From Antrodiella citrinella (Eukaryota > Basidiomycota > Agaricomycetes > Polyporales > Steccherinaceae): a stretch of DNA of 64,000 nucleotides. Below the pieces are notes generated by a model. That model saw only the letters and a program-made list of their open reading frames with translations. It was not told the origin of the DNA and made no database searches. The translations under genes were made by a program, and so were the position numbers. Position 1 is the stretch's first letter, and every line of letters starts with the position of its first letter. Where the stretch lies: NCBI GenBank assembly GCA_004802725.1, contig SGPM01000094.1, forward strand, positions 1 to 64,000, read 5' to 3'. Below are positions 10,881 through 22,777 of this stretch, piece by piece.

Positions 10881-11469
10881 AGTAAACAGAACATTGTGTG
10901 TGCTTCTAACCCGAGTCAATGACAGAATGCATTGCCATATTACCATATCGTTGTGCAGTTGGACTGCGCTATACAAATACACGGCATCTGCGCAAAGTGA
11001 TATGTTTGCATCGAGCAAGAGTGCGAGCGACACGCGTATGGGAGTCAATACCGCACCTATTTGGCATCTACGTTCCAAGAGGAATTGGAAGCCGCGGACG
11101 TGCCTGAGCCACCGACTTCACATCATTCTGTGGACACACATCGTGCTCAAAGCTACTGTGGCCCAATGCCTGTGCGAGCGCCCCTCAGCCCTTACGGAGA
11201 ACTGGAGACCAACACTCAGGTCGCGCATGTATTTTGACTAGGAAGAGGAAGTTGTGCAGGCCACGAGCACCTCTATTTGGTTACAGCACATTCGAATTGC
11301 CCGTGCTCTGTGCCCGTGGTCTGACTTGATCGAGACATTACCTCATGCGGAAACCTTTGCTTCATGATTCATCATTTCTCTTGCGTTCGAAGAATATTGG
11401 GTATCTTCTCCGCATCCTCGCACCATGAAGCCCTCGCGCAGAAAAGATCTCTTCGGATCCCCCTTACCG
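10881..11469. other. spacer between GH45 copy 2 and HBD-like gene A
   Basis: The first ~100 nt match the downstream sequence of GH45 copy 1 (8117-8210). A 78-codon open frame without a start codon runs from about 11005 to 11241; no domain recognised. Confidence 0.35.
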
Positions 11470-11477
11470 TATATATA
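11470..11477 (+). promoter_or_regulatory. TATA element of HBD-like gene A
   Basis: TATATATA about 70 nt before the start codon at 11547. Paralogues B and C have similar boxes at 13450 and 14976. Confidence 0.5.
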
Positions 11478-11546
11478 GGTACTCACGCATCAACTGAAGA
11501 TACGACCATCTGACATCTTACCACCTCTACAAACCTATCGTTTAAA

Positions 11547-12380
11547 ATGCTCCTTGAGTCAAAGAGTGTGGTGGACCGAGCGATCTGTGAGTGGCTCCTC
11601 ATCCGAGGATCAAAATCTCCGCTCACATATCCTCTTGTTGTGACAGGCGTTCTGAAATCGGCTACGTCGGCCGCAAGACAAAACATCGGTGATGATGGTG
11701 AGGGAAAAACCATGCTCTCTTTGTTCGGTGTGTAGTATCCTGGTAAGATTCTCCAAATCGTAGGCTGATATTGCGATTCCAGACACATTACTCCAATCTG
11801 AGGCTCTATTGTCTGCGCTCAGGCAAGGGGGGTCTCTTCTACAAGACGACGGAGAGGTTGATACTCTTCCTTGCTATGAAGAGACTTCACCGACGATCGG
11901 GACGTCGGGTGGTACCTCTAATTCTACAATCATGTTATCTCCGCCCGGTCAGTTAATTTTAAGTTGTGAACAAGTAAGCCAAATGCTCACCCAAATCTCA
12001 TAGGATCTCCGAAGATGACAAGAAGGTACAGCGAGACGGAGAACAGTCCGATCGGTGGATCTAGCACGCCTTTGACACCGCACCAGGTTCCGGCCTCCCC
12101 GATTCAAGTGGCGGGATCTAGCAATGATCCGGCTCGTAAGTGGTACGCGGTGTTCGTCGGGACAGAGATAGGTGTTGTTCAAGGCCAGTAAGTGCACCCA
12201 ACTATGAGTACCATGACGGTTCAACCAGTGCTGACGACTGTGATTGACAGTGATACTGCCCGGTCTTGGACTCTCGGTGTTCCCAATTCGGCCATGAAGG
12301 CCTTCAAAATCCGCGCGGATGCAGAAGCGGTGTATCGCGATGCTGAAGGGGCCGGAAAGGTTCGCAGAGTCATTATTTGA
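11547..12380 (+). CDS. small protein with C-terminal RNase H1-N/viroplasmin-like (HBD) domain, paralogue A
   Basis: Six exons can be joined in frame. Exon 1 reads MLLESKSVVDRAI; exon 2 is Ala/Gly-rich and ends MLSLF; exon 3 starts DTLLQSEALLSALRQGG, passes an acidic DDGEVDTLPCYEE stretch and becomes Ser/Pro-rich. The penultimate exon ends KWYAVFVGTEIGVVQG and the last carries VPNSAMKAFKIRADAEAVY and ends KVRRVII. The C-terminal ~55 residues fit the fold known from the N-terminal hybrid-binding domain of eukaryotic RNase H1 and from viroplasmins (WY-AV--G---GV ... KF---DAE--Y). No RNase H catalytic domain is attached. Nucleic-acid binding is inference from the fold. Function unknown. Copies B and C follow downstream and a relic lies at 8387-8710. 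Confidence 0.8.
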
Positions 12381-12776
12381 ATCCTCTCGGATGTACCCTC
12401 CGTCACCGGCGTGCACTTTATTTGGAACATGTATGAGTCGATAGAATGACTTGGAATACCATGATAAGACTACAACATGTATAATATATGACTTACGCTA
12501 TACTTGAGCTTGAGCGAGTTCGTGAGCTCGACTGAGGATCCAGCAGACTGGTAGGCCCTCGGGTACTGTTTGACTGGAAGGATTACGGGCGTTTCTTGTA
12601 ATAACTCCGACCCACTCCGACCGGCATCGTACGTGGGCCGTTACAGTACTCAGACTGACCACGTATTTTTGCCACTGCATCTTGTCCAAACAGGGCTCTG
12701 CAACTTTCTGTCACAAGACAATATTCTGACGAGGAAATTGCATGAGGAAATCGAGGTCAGTTCCGTCTCATTTTAG

Positions 12777-12920
12777 TTCGTGTCATGTCACAACTCAATC
12801 TCAGAAATTGTGCCGCCATGAAGTAAGCTAGGCCGACATGCGCTGTACTCTGTACTCGAGTGAATCACATAATACCCCTTTATATCCACGTTATCGTTCG
12901 TTTGGATTGCCCCACACCAG
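12777..12920 (+). pseudogene. relic of a third GH45 gene: last exon and downstream sequence
   Basis: The segment ATTGTGCCGCCATGAAGTAA near 12808 parallels the last GH45 exon and its downstream bases in copies 1 and 2 (CTGCGCCATCATGAAGTAGA in copy 1). It is preceded by a decayed version of intron 4 (CGTGTCATGTCAC) and followed by matching downstream sequence (GTACTCGAGTGAATCACA; TATCGTTCGTTTGGATTGC). It sits just upstream of HBD-like gene B, as the intact GH45 copies sit upstream of the relic and of gene A. Confidence 0.65.
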
Positions 12921-13449
12921 CCAACAGACTGTTGTTCTCATTTGGCATCCTTTTCATCATGGTGAGAGTCATCGATACCAGCTACGCTCATTGCTCAATC
13001 AGAAAATCCAAACATCCATGTCTTCGCAACTGCGGGCACGGGTCAACTGCGGCGCAACGCGTTATGCAGGAAGGGGGATGCATCAACCCTCAGCCCTACA
13101 AGGAAGTGTATACTCCAGGAAATGCGTATTCGCGCCTTCCCCTTAAAGAGAAGTCGTTCGAGGACCACGAGGATCTCTAAGTTTCCCAGAGTGACTTTTC
13201 GAGTCGATTGTTGCCACACTGGATATCCGTATATGGTGAGCCTGTTGAGCGTCCCGTGATGGAGAAAGATTTGACTTAGTCTCGCCATTCTTCCCTCATG
13301 TAGATGGCGTTGCTGCAGCATTTAGTACTCAGTATTGTCTCGAAGTTTGTTTTATGGGCGTCATTCGCAGGGCTTGTCCGCCGAGGTCTCTGCATCTACA
13401 TCTTCTGATCTTGATGGTCAGCACGCGGCATGGCTATCCACGGAATCTG
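12921..13449. other. no gene recognised
   Basis: Spacer between the GH45 relic and gene B. Several overlapping short open frames, none with a recognisable domain. Confidence 0.35.
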
Positions 13450-13456
13450 TATATAT
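13450..13456 (+). promoter_or_regulatory. TATA element of HBD-like gene B
   Basis: TATATAT about 85-90 nt before the start codon at 13540. Confidence 0.45.
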
Positions 13457-13539
13457 GGACATCCAAGCGTCTCTAGGTATTCAACGTCGTTCGACGTGTA
13501 CCTCCGACTGTGTCTTTCCGCACAAAGAACCCAACAACG

Positions 13540-14422
13540 ATGGTGATACTCGCTGAATCGAAGAACATTACGGATCGCGCCATCGGTAAGTACAACGAAC
13601 TGTGTAGGTCAAGGTCAGCCATGCTGATAGCGTACACTTGATGAAATCAGGTGTGCTCCAAGCCGCTATGGCGAAGGCGAAAGCCATCGAGAACGGCAGC
13701 CAAAGCGTTGACGCTACTGTCGACGCCGAGACTAATATCATGTTCAATCTGCTAGGCAAGTATGTTACCTCTCTTGAAAACTGCGCATCTGACATCATCT
13801 CTATCTGATCTTAGAGAATCTTTTGCAGTCTACAACACTAGTCGACGCGCTAAGGACGGGCGGACGAGCGATGATGGATGACAACGAAGACGGCGACATC
13901 CTGCCAATGTATGAGCAGGTCACTCGAGTAGGATCCTCATCTGGTACTACGTTACCCCCCCTCAACACCAATAATCCACCATCCCCTCCAAGTCAGTGTC
14001 TCTTTTGTATACCCAGTGGTCGTGCTTTTGTTTATACTTAACAAATGCAGGCTCTCCGACAGCTGTACCCCGAGATCCGTTCTCGGCCACTGGCAACAGC
14101 TCCCCGGGAGGACCTTCGACCAATTCTCAAATTCCCCCGGCTCCGGGACCTCCGCTGGCCGGATCCAGCAAGGATCCTGCCAATAAATGGTATGCTGTTT
14201 TCATTGGTACGCAGATCGGAGTTGTCCAGGGCGTGTAAGCATATTTTCCTGCAAGGCAAATATTCCAGCATCTAATTGAATCACTTTCTCAGTGAGACGG
14301 CGCAATCCTGGGTTCACGGCGTATCGGGGATGTGGTGGAAGTCATTCAAGTCGCGATCAGATGCACAACGAGCATTTGATGCGGCTCAGGGGAGCGGGAA
14401 AGTGCGCCAGGTCGTATTGTGA
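13540..14422 (+). CDS. small HBD-like protein, paralogue B
   Basis: Same exon order as paralogue A. Exon 1 reads MVILAESKNITDRAI, exon 2 ends IMFNLL, and exon 3 opens ENLLQSTTLVDALRTGG followed by the acidic DDNEDGDILPMYEQ. A Pro/Ser-rich linker leads to the C-terminal domain with KWYAVFIGTQIGVVQGV, WVHGVSGMWWKSFKSRSDAQ and the end KVRQVVL. The intron at 13756-13814 uses a GC donor (G|GCAAGT) with an AG acceptor; only this choice keeps the paralogous frame. The other introns are GT-AG. Stop TGA at 14420-14422. Function unknown; nucleic-acid binding is inferred from the fold. Confidence 0.8.
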
Positions 14423-14975
14423 GCTTGGAATCGGAGGTCTCGTGCAAGGGTTCCTACGGGTCCTGGTGCACAATGAGTTTCATTTTCCGAGTCAATGTGC
14501 TACTGCGTTCCAGTGCGCATGATCATACAGGAATTATCATCTTTTGGTAGCCTCTAAACGCCACCGAAGTATATTGTCTTGTGTTTTTTTTGGCCATGAA
14601 TATTTCATTCACGTCGAGAATTGTAGTATGATCCCCTACCGCATGCACGAAAGATTCATGACCTCAGAACAAACTTCAAGTTGAAGTAATGAACGAAGCG
14701 CCGAGAACGTGTTTTGACCTCCAAGCTGTAGTAGCATGTATTTGCACAGTCTTACGTTGCCGCAGACGCAGTACCAGCCTTCTATCGATCATGATACTGC
14801 CAATGTACGTCGCCTTGATCATACTCGTGGCACCGTGGCGCCCCAAACTAACCTGCCCTCTTCCTCGTGTCCTTTTGTATGTCTGCGTTATCACCCTGTA
14901 CCTACCCTGCACTTCACAGGTGACTTCTGCGCATATTCCACAGCTACTAGTAGGCTGATAGTCACTGGATGGCAT
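14423..14975. other. intergenic spacer between paralogues B and C
   Basis: No gene seen. There is no GH45 relic here that I can recognise, so gene C may have arisen by duplication of the HBD-like gene alone. Confidence 0.4.
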
Positions 14976-14982
14976 TATATAT
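14976..14982 (+). promoter_or_regulatory. TATA element of HBD-like gene C
   Basis: TATATAT about 100 nt before the start codon at 15080. Confidence 0.45.
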
Positions 14983-15079
14983 GGCCGCGTAACATGCTAC
15001 GTTTGGCCCCATCCTATCTTCACATCGTCTCGCACACAAATTTCTACTCCTCCCAAATCCATTCAACGTCATCGACCGA

Positions 15080-15956
15080 ATGATCACTGACCTCGATCTC
15101 GAAGACCCTTTCGATAATGCTATTGGTGCGTGTTGGTGACCTCGATGTCAATTCAATATTCAACCCCACTTGACCATGGTCTGCCACTACAGGTATGATA
15201 AAGGATGCGGCCTATGCCGCAAGGACTTCTGGAGATATAAATGTCTCTGCGCAAACCTTTATGACCGTCCTAGGTCTGTATGCCACCGTAATAGAGCGCG
15301 AAAAAAGCTCACAAGCTTTGTATGTTTCAGAGACACTTCTCATCTCTCCGCTTGTCGTTGCCACGTTACGACAAGGCCGGGCAACTATGTTAGAAGACGC
15401 GGAGGACGACGACACCGGCACCGGTTTGCTTACTCGTGCTACTCAGCATACCGGTGGGAGTGGACCCAGGCCCCCTAGCTTCGAAGAAGCGACAAGGGAT
15501 GGTTCGCCACCCCCGGGCACGGAGCCGGGCACCCCAGGTCCTGACCCATCGTCTCCTGGCACAACACCTACTCCCGGTCAGTGCGATGTCAAGTCGATTC
15601 AATTGAACTCGCCGTAATTGAAAACATGATAGGCCCTAGCACACCTCATGCTGCCTATGGTGGTGGCTCTGGGGTCCCGCCCCCGATGCCGCAGTTCATG
15701 AGCTCGAAGGACCCGGCGAGGAAATGGTATGCAATTTTCGTAGGAACAGAAGTGGGAGTTGTTCAAGGAGTGTGAGTCCGTAAATCATATTTCGAAGCTT
15801 GCCTCTGATATGTTCAATACCATCATTAGGGACAACGCGATGGCGTATGCGAATGGCGTGAGCGGGAATTCGTGGAAAGGCTTCAAAACTCGAGATGAAG
15901 CTGAGTTTGCGTACCGTACCGCGGTGGAAAAAGGCCAAGTTCGAAAAATCCATTGA
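15080..15956 (+). CDS. small HBD-like protein, paralogue C
   Basis: Exon 1 reads MITDLDLEDPFDNAI. Exon 2 ends with FMTVL, and exon 3 starts ETLLISPLVVATLRQG followed by an acidic EDAEDDD tract and a long Pro/Gly/Thr-rich linker. The fourth exon carries DPARKWYAIFVGTEVGVVQG, and the last exon carries ANGVSGNSWKGFKTRDEAEF and ends GQVRKIH. Exon borders fall at the same positions as in paralogues A and B, so the three are clear tandem duplicates. The N-terminal half is much less conserved than the C-terminal domain. Function unknown. Confidence 0.8.
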
Positions 15957-16599
15957 TGGTCACATCCTTGCATATGCTCTTATATTTTTCGATAGTTGTC
16001 GTCAATGTATCGTTCGAGTAGTGTGTCTCTCCAATGTTGCTTCCAAGTCAGGAAAGTTTTGTACAATCGGATAATGCCGGCAATGCTCAATTTAGAAATT
16101 GCAGTCTCTATTTGGCCAGCGGCAGTCTTTAAATTTGCCAGTGGCCTTTGGCTACCTTGCCACGCAGAGGAGCTGTGGACATAACTTGTCGAACCCATAA
16201 CTCATTGGTTGGTGTACTCAAACGCAATCCACTACGTAACACAGTTGTCTGAGACGTCTCTCCAGAATACCAAACGTCCTCCGATGAAAGCGCGCGGCGC
16301 TAAATTAGAGTAACGCTGGTCAGAAACATTATGATTGTGAGCTACGTACATCGAACGTTGAACGACATATTTTCAATACTTGATAAGGGCTCCTCAGACG
16401 TTTGCCAACGGTTGAGCAGGAGTTGAATGAAGGAGTAAAGCTGCGGCCCTGGAGGAAAGCGCTAGCCTAATTTGTCATTTGTCAAGGGACGAGACGCGTC
16501 TTTGACTCGTAGCCGGTTGCTACTGACCACCATTTATCTCCTGGCCACAACAATCGTCTTCTCTACAGCGCATCATCTGCCTTTCTTTTTGAACATCAA
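15957..16599. other. intergenic, no gene recognised
   Basis: End of the accessory block and upstream region of the next gene. Confidence 0.4.
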
Positions 16600-18000
16600 A
16601 TGCCATCCTACGACACCCTAGAATCCGGGGATGTATTCGGGGCTTCATCCTCACGCTTCCTCGCACCATCGGTACCGCGCAAGCAGCCTTCGAAGCAGAA
16701 CATTAATGCCAGGCGGTCTTCCGCTTCCTTACGTGGCTCAAGTCTTGCACAAAGCATGGAGGATGACACGGCTAATGGTCGCCACTCCCTGGCGCATGAG
16801 CTGGCCGTCGCTCTCTTGCCAGAGCCCAGCGCCGGGTCCAAGCTTTTGGCCGAGGAATTTGGGATCGAGTACGATGAGGGTGCAGAGGGGATAGATGAGA
16901 AACCACTACACGAAGGAGAATCACTAGAGAACGGTCATCACGAATCCCTTCAAGATGCATTCGACCCTTCGGAAGGAGGCGGCATCTCCCCCACATTCAC
17001 CGTCGACGCGCCCGTGTCTGACGACCCCGACCTTGACATCGAACTCGATCCCTCATTCGGAAGTCCGCAGAAACCCAAGGCGCCTTCGTCGCGGATACCG
17101 GAACAGGATCCCATGGTGGTCCTCGCGCAGGATCTAGAATACACGGAGAAGTTCCTTTCACGACTCCGCCAATTAGACAGCGGCACGACTGCGCAATCCA
17201 ACATGGAGCAGCTTGCGTCAGACATGATACGACGAATAAACGACACGGCACGAGACAGGGAGGGCCAGGTGCGCGAGTTGCTGGAGTGCGAGAGGGAGTT
17301 CAGGAAGATCTCGGGACAGCTGGGCGGGAATGACGTCCTGGGGCAATTGGACGAGCTGGAAGACATGCTGGAGGAGCCACCGCAGGCCGAGGCGCAGCAT
17401 GACACTCGGAACAAGACGTTTGACACTATTCAGGAGGAATCGCTGTCGAGCTCGCAGATATTGGGTGGCGGTAATGACTGGGAGGCGGACCTGGATAGAG
17501 ACCGGGAACGGATGGCCGAGGAAGATGACGAATATGACTCTTCGGTGTATTCTCCTTCTCCACTCAAAGTCACCTTCGCACCACCTCCACCCATTCATGG
17601 TCCTCCGACACCGGCCAACGCCATACCCCAGCTACAGCATCTCCGTACCTTTACTGCGTCCGTAGCAGCCTCGCTAGCCACGATCTCCGAGCAAACCCAG
17701 GTGAACTCGGCCGCTACCACAGAGGCGGGCAGGAAAATCAGGGCGCTGAAGAACAAGTTGGGTGGATGGCGGTCAGAATGGGACAGCGCAGAAAGAAGTC
17801 GGCTGAAGATAGAGAAATGGGAGGCAGGGATCCTGGACATTGATGATAGTGCGCCGTCCACACCGGGTACGCCGTCGCGGGCCCCGACCACCAGACGCGT
17901 CGATGGACGGAAGCTCGTCAAGGAGCACATGCAGGCGTTCGAGCTAGCGTTGGCCGAAGCCAACACGAAGACGCAAGCCATAATGGCAGCTGTATCATGA
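16600..18000 (+). CDS. conserved-looking coiled-coil protein of unknown function
   Basis: Intron-free frame of 466 codons from ATG 16600 to TGA 17998-18000, unusual in this intron-rich region. The first ~160 residues are Ser/Glu/Asp-rich and low complexity. Residues ~170-265 form a likely coiled coil (AQDLEYTEKFLSRLRQLD, then QVRELLECEREFRKISGQL). A second helical region near the C-terminus (SLATISEQTQVNSAATTEAG, IRALKNKLGGWRSEW) precedes a Thr/Pro linker and a final helix. Not assigned to a family. It is convergent with MMS19, with about 250 bp between the stops. Confidence 0.75.
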   Translation: MPSYDTLESGDVFGASSSRFLAPSVPRKQPSKQNINARRSSASLRGSSLAQSMEDDTANGRHSLAHELAVALLPEPSAGSKLLAEEFGIEYDEGAEGIDEKPLHEGESLENGHHESLQDAFDPSEGGGISPTFTVDAPVSDDPDLDIELDPSFGSPQKPKAPSSRIPEQDPMVVLAQDLEYTEKFLSRLRQLDSGTTAQSNMEQLASDMIRRINDTARDREGQVRELLECEREFRKISGQLGGNDVLGQLDELEDMLEEPPQAEAQHDTRNKTFDTIQEESLSSSQILGGGNDWEADLDRDRERMAEEDDEYDSSVYSPSPLKVTFAPPPPIHGPPTPANAIPQLQHLRTFTASVAASLATISEQTQVNSAATTEAGRKIRALKNKLGGWRSEWDSAERSRLKIEKWEAGILDIDDSAPSTPGTPSRAPTTRRVDGRKLVKEHMQAFELALAEANTKTQAIMAAVS

Positions 18001-18252
18001 GGCTGTCGCCACTCGCCACACCTCCTTGCTTGTCGTTCCGACATCATCACAGTACATACACACACATCATCTAGCTTTTCTTCACAATTCATCATCAACA
18101 CCCCAACCCCATTGTAAACCATAGGATCTAATACATCTAAACTACACGCTCTTCGTTTGTTTCTCTCGCGCTGGCTTTTTTGTATTCCACATCTTAGAAT
18201 ATTTCGATACACGCCAGCACGGCAATATACCCCTCGCTGCGTCTGACATTCA

Positions 18253-21200
18253 TCATCCCGTGAATTTAAACCTGTGAAGTGAATATAAGAAATACAACAC
18301 AGGCAAGACAGGAAGAAGGACGTACCAGATTGTCCGTGCCTCCACAGCTTCTTTCCTTACAGCTTTCTTGGGATCATCGAGCACCTTGGCTAGCTCTCTG
18401 ACCACGATAGCCTTCTGTGGGTGTAGGATGTCGTATCGCACCAAGCTAGGCAGGATGGCGAGGTATCGCAATGCAGCTATGCGCAATCGCTGTGCAGCTG
18501 CATCAGGAGAGTCCTTCACAACAACATACAATGACTTAAGAACGCACTGTAGAAGGCATCTCTTGCACCATCGCGTTCTTCAGCATCGTGGACACGAGAC
18601 TCGCGGCGTGCTGAGATATTACAGTGTTGCCTTGGTCTTTAGACTCTGAAGCAGTGTCTGCTGTCGCAAGGAATGTGTCGATGACGTTGGCGCGGATGTC
18701 AGCGTCCGGAAGGTCCAAGCCACGAAGTAGTAGAGGCATAAGCTACAGGAGGGCTCGTGTCAACTGAGAGAACAGTGCAAGACGAAGAGGGATAATCACA
18801 GTTGGTAGTTCGTGGGTATAGGCTGACTTAGGCATGGACTTGATGAGAGACGTCAAGGCTACTAGGTAGGCATTCTGACGCGATGCATCTATAAGGTAAT
18901 AAGTCTAAGCTCCCTCGAGACTGATTTTGAGGACTTACTGCCAGACAACTTCGCGCCTTCGACGATCCGCGGCAAAACCGAATTGAAAAACTTCTGAGCA
19001 TACAACATCTGCAAACAGCCCGTTCAACATCATGGCCGACAAAGTAGTTATGAAGTACAAACCTTCACAACGGCATGATTGCGTTTTGTCAGGACCTTGT
19101 CGGTAGCAACGATACTACCCAAGGCTCGTGCCGCGTCCCAGCTGATTTCAGCGTCTTCAAACAGCTCGAAAAACCTGTCCGTGAAGGAAGCAGACAGCGG
19201 ATTCGCACGTACGAGGAGAGCTCGAGTGATCTAAACATTGACTCATCAGTGGTCGACTTCGGGGGAGGATCCATAGCTATGAGGCATACCTGAGCCCAAC
19301 CAACGATCACCTTCCGCCTCTTCTCAGCAAAAACACTCACATTTGCTGCCTGAGATGTCCACAACTCTGGCAGCTTCTCATCGAGGAACGCGTTCAGCCC
19401 ATCCGGCCTCTTGTTCACGACGGAAGCGACCGCATGGAAACCTGCTTCGCGTTGAGAGGATGTTGCAGAGTTGTCGATTGACCAGCGTAGGAGCGTGTCT
19501 AGAAATACGCTCTCATCGGGTACTGGTAATGCAACTTCCTTGTGCAGCGCAATTGACGCCGCGGTGAAAAGCACGGTCAAAGTCTTGTTTGAAGCCGGAG
19601 ATTCTGCCTATAACGGGGCGCCCAATTCATAACAGTACAATCACAGATAAATGAAGATTCTTACGGCGAATGGCTTGAATGGTACATCATCTGGCAACTT
19701 GGGCTGGCCATCAGCGATCTTCTTGACTTCACCATCGAAGTATGCGGCGAAAAGTGACGCAGCAAAGGCTTCCTGTCTCCTGAGAATACATTGTAAGAAT
19801 CATAAGTAGAGCAGAAATGGAGTACTTACTGTGCTTGCTGAACTTGAACAACCAGAGTCACGATTTGTGCGGTTACAGTGACAAGCCGAGCATCCGCTGC
19901 GACGGCATACTCTCCCGACGATGACAGAGCACCGAGGAAATGCAAATGGAATAGCCGTGGCATTAAGCGGTCCACATACTTCGCCACATCAGCATCCCCC
20001 TTGTCCACTTTCACAGCTAGGGTGTCTCCCAATGTCCGGAGGACGGAATGGGCATACGCAGCGGTGGGTTCGAGATCGGTCGTTTCCGGTGTGGGTTGGA
20101 ATGCACAGATGAGATCTAGCTTCGTGGATAGTCGGACGACAAGCATCTCGAATAGCTCGGACTGGACGCAGAGACGTCTGAGGAAGGCCAGTGTACGCCA
20201 ATATCGCAGGCGTTCCACATCAGCGTTACGGTCCGGCGCACGGTCGGGTAGTGAGGCAAAGAGTTGAGGGAGAGTCGTTTGTGAGATGTGGCGAGGTGTG
20301 ATGGCGGAGATAGCAGCGAACAAGTCAAGAATAGCTTCGCTGTAAGACCGTAACCACATAGGTTAACAAACGGACAAGGCAAGGTTCTACGATGTGGCGT
20401 ACCTCACGTCTTCGTCTTCGTCACCATTCTCGGAGAGGACTTCGTTGACATTGTGTACGACGAATCCAAGCTCCTCGTCGGTAAGCAACCCTCTTGTAGT
20501 CACTAGACCCTTCAATCCCTCGAGAGCATACTTTCGAGTATTCTCTGTCTTCAAGCCGACGGTGAAAATCCCCAGTACCTTGTCCTTGTAAGGCGACATG
20601 AATACTTCTCCTTGCACCGGAAGCACTGTAGGGTCTAGCAGTGTCGAATCTCTCGCTGCTATGACCACGTCAGCTAGAAGTCGCGACATAGGTGCACGGT
20701 TTGATGATTCGTCTGGATCCAAGAACAGGCGAACGAAGTGAGGAACGGCCTGCGCAAGGGTATATCTGGAGACGGATGCTACAGAAAATTTCGCCTTGAA
20801 GTTCAACGGAGAAGAGTTCTGCTACTCACGTGTAGTAGACATGAAAGCACAGATGACCTTGGTAGCTGGTTTGGCTTGGCTTTTTTCGGGTTCCTTCAGA
20901 ATCCGGATGCATTCCTCGCATGCTTCCTTGGCGAGGCCTTCGATCTCTTCACTAATAGGTTCCGGTCCCGGTTGTGTCTGGTCGGTCTCTCTGTAGATAG
21001 TCTGAATGAGAGCCTGAGTTGTCTTTAGAGCATCGTTTTCCGTATCGCTATCAGTAGGTTGGAAGATCTGCAAGAGACGTAAGAACCCAGTCATTCTTTG
21101 AAGAGGTATCACGTACCTCTAATTTGAGGGAATTCCATAGCTTGCGGGCATGTGTTCGTGTAACAGCTGCGCCGTAGATTGGGAATGCCTCAATCATTGT

Positions 21201-22430
21201 TTGTAGGGTGTCTCTCTAGCGTAACGTATTGAGACAGCTATTGAGACAGTTAACGGTCGCCACACCTTTGTTGTTGGAGAGCCAGCGATGAGCTTCTCCA
21301 TGAACAGTGGTATCGCAAACGGCCCAAATGCTGGTGTCGCGGTCAAAGCCAATCTAGCGTAGTCGAGAGGGTGAGAAACAGTCAGAATGGAGTGTGAATA
21401 TTGGATTTACCTCAGGTTCTTCTTCAGGTCCTCAGACGTGATGCCATAGGGATCGTCTGGGGGCGGTCGGAACGTGATAGGGAAATAACAAAATGTGATA
21501 TTGAACAGATCCTGGAATTCTCTCGTTATCCACATTCGTTCGAAAGGTATTGTCAACTTACCTCGATGTGGCTGCTGACGTCGAATTCGATCAAGAGCAC
21601 ACGTGCAATAGCAAAGGCGACCATAAGATTACGAGGGTCCTTCTCTCCGTCTGCTAGATTGATGTAGTCAGCAACGAACGCCTTGCCCATACCCTTCAGC
21701 GCTAGAATGTTTGGATGAGAAATCATGCAATGCTGGGGTGTAGAAGGTGTTTACCGTCTCGTTGACGGGCGATCAGGATGTCAACGATAGTGAACACTTT
21801 GAAGCGTTGTGACTGCACAAGGGCTTTCATCTTGACGTGTTGGAATAGTCTAGACACTGTCAAGACACGAGTAAACACCTGACAAAGACGGTACTCACGA
21901 CCTAACGATCTCCTCTGCCTCTTGAGACGTGATGTTCGAGGTTCCCACAAGAGATACCAATCCCTGCAACGCGGGTATAATGGTCTCTGTATCGTCGAGT
22001 TTCCCCCGGAAAAATGTCACCAAGGTCTTGACTGACATGCGACGATGAGCTCGGACAAGTGAACATACCTAACGAACTTGCGTACCGGATTGACGATTCA
22101 GCTTATCTTGTGGATACTGTTCCAGTACCAGTGCCAGGAATTCAACACCTGAGTTCGCGCGGATGACGTTCAACTACTGCAAACGGAAAAGGTACGGTAG
22201 ATCGTACCTTTTCGTCGCTCATCGTCCTCAACAGATGTCAAGAATTCTCCAAGTGCTTTGATCAAGGGTAGAAGAGCACCATCCTGAGCCAAGATTTCTA
22301 ATCACGCGATGAATTCGGGACCACGATTTGAACGAATCCGTGAACAAAACACACCAGAGGCTGTGGCTTCTACCTCTTCTTTCCTGCCCGTGGCCATCCA
22401 TGTCCGAACCAACCGCTCTATACGATCCAT
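18253..22430 (-). CDS. MMS19: MMS19-like HEAT-repeat protein (cytosolic iron-sulfur cluster targeting)
   Basis: MMS19/Met18 links the cytosolic Fe-S assembly machinery to DNA-repair and replication enzymes. Start at 22430 (MDRIERLVRTWMATG), joined by a short intron to EILAQDGALLPLIKALGEFL. The N-terminal MMS19 region with FFRGKLDDTETIIPALQGLV follows. The gene continues through more than ten small exons of helical HEAT-type repeats across the whole interval. The C-terminus is highly characteristic: RVRIAALRYLAILPSLVRYD, then VRELAKVLDDPKKAVRKEAV. A final 54-nt intron joins ARTIW to FKFTG and the stop at 18253-18255. Individual internal exon borders are not all resolved here. The family's typical length of about 1000 residues fits. 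Confidence 0.87.
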
Positions 22431-22777
22431 TTCTCTCCCAAACCGAGTGAGAATAGCGATGGGGTGGCGATGTAGTACGGGTTTCAGAGCAGTATGAGAG
22501 TCAAGAAGGAAATCTCGGTTACATAACGGACGAAGACGTAATCTTCAGCGCCTAGCGTCGATCAACCTATAAAAGGTAACGAAGATACCGGATTTGGATG
22601 AGACTTTCCACATTCGGTCAAGCAATATTCCCTTCCAATTCCTTCCCTTACTCTGTAGTCCACAATCATCTCTTGAATCCAACTTGAATCACAATGTATG
22701 CTGACACGGGAAATCAGTCTCAAAATATACTGTTCTCGAGCTTCGCCCATAATGTCGACAATCTGTCCTCGCCTTCC

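Noticed and set aside
11005..11241. 78-codon open frame after GH45 copy 2
   Set aside because: No start codon, no recognisable domain, no paralogue at the other module copies.
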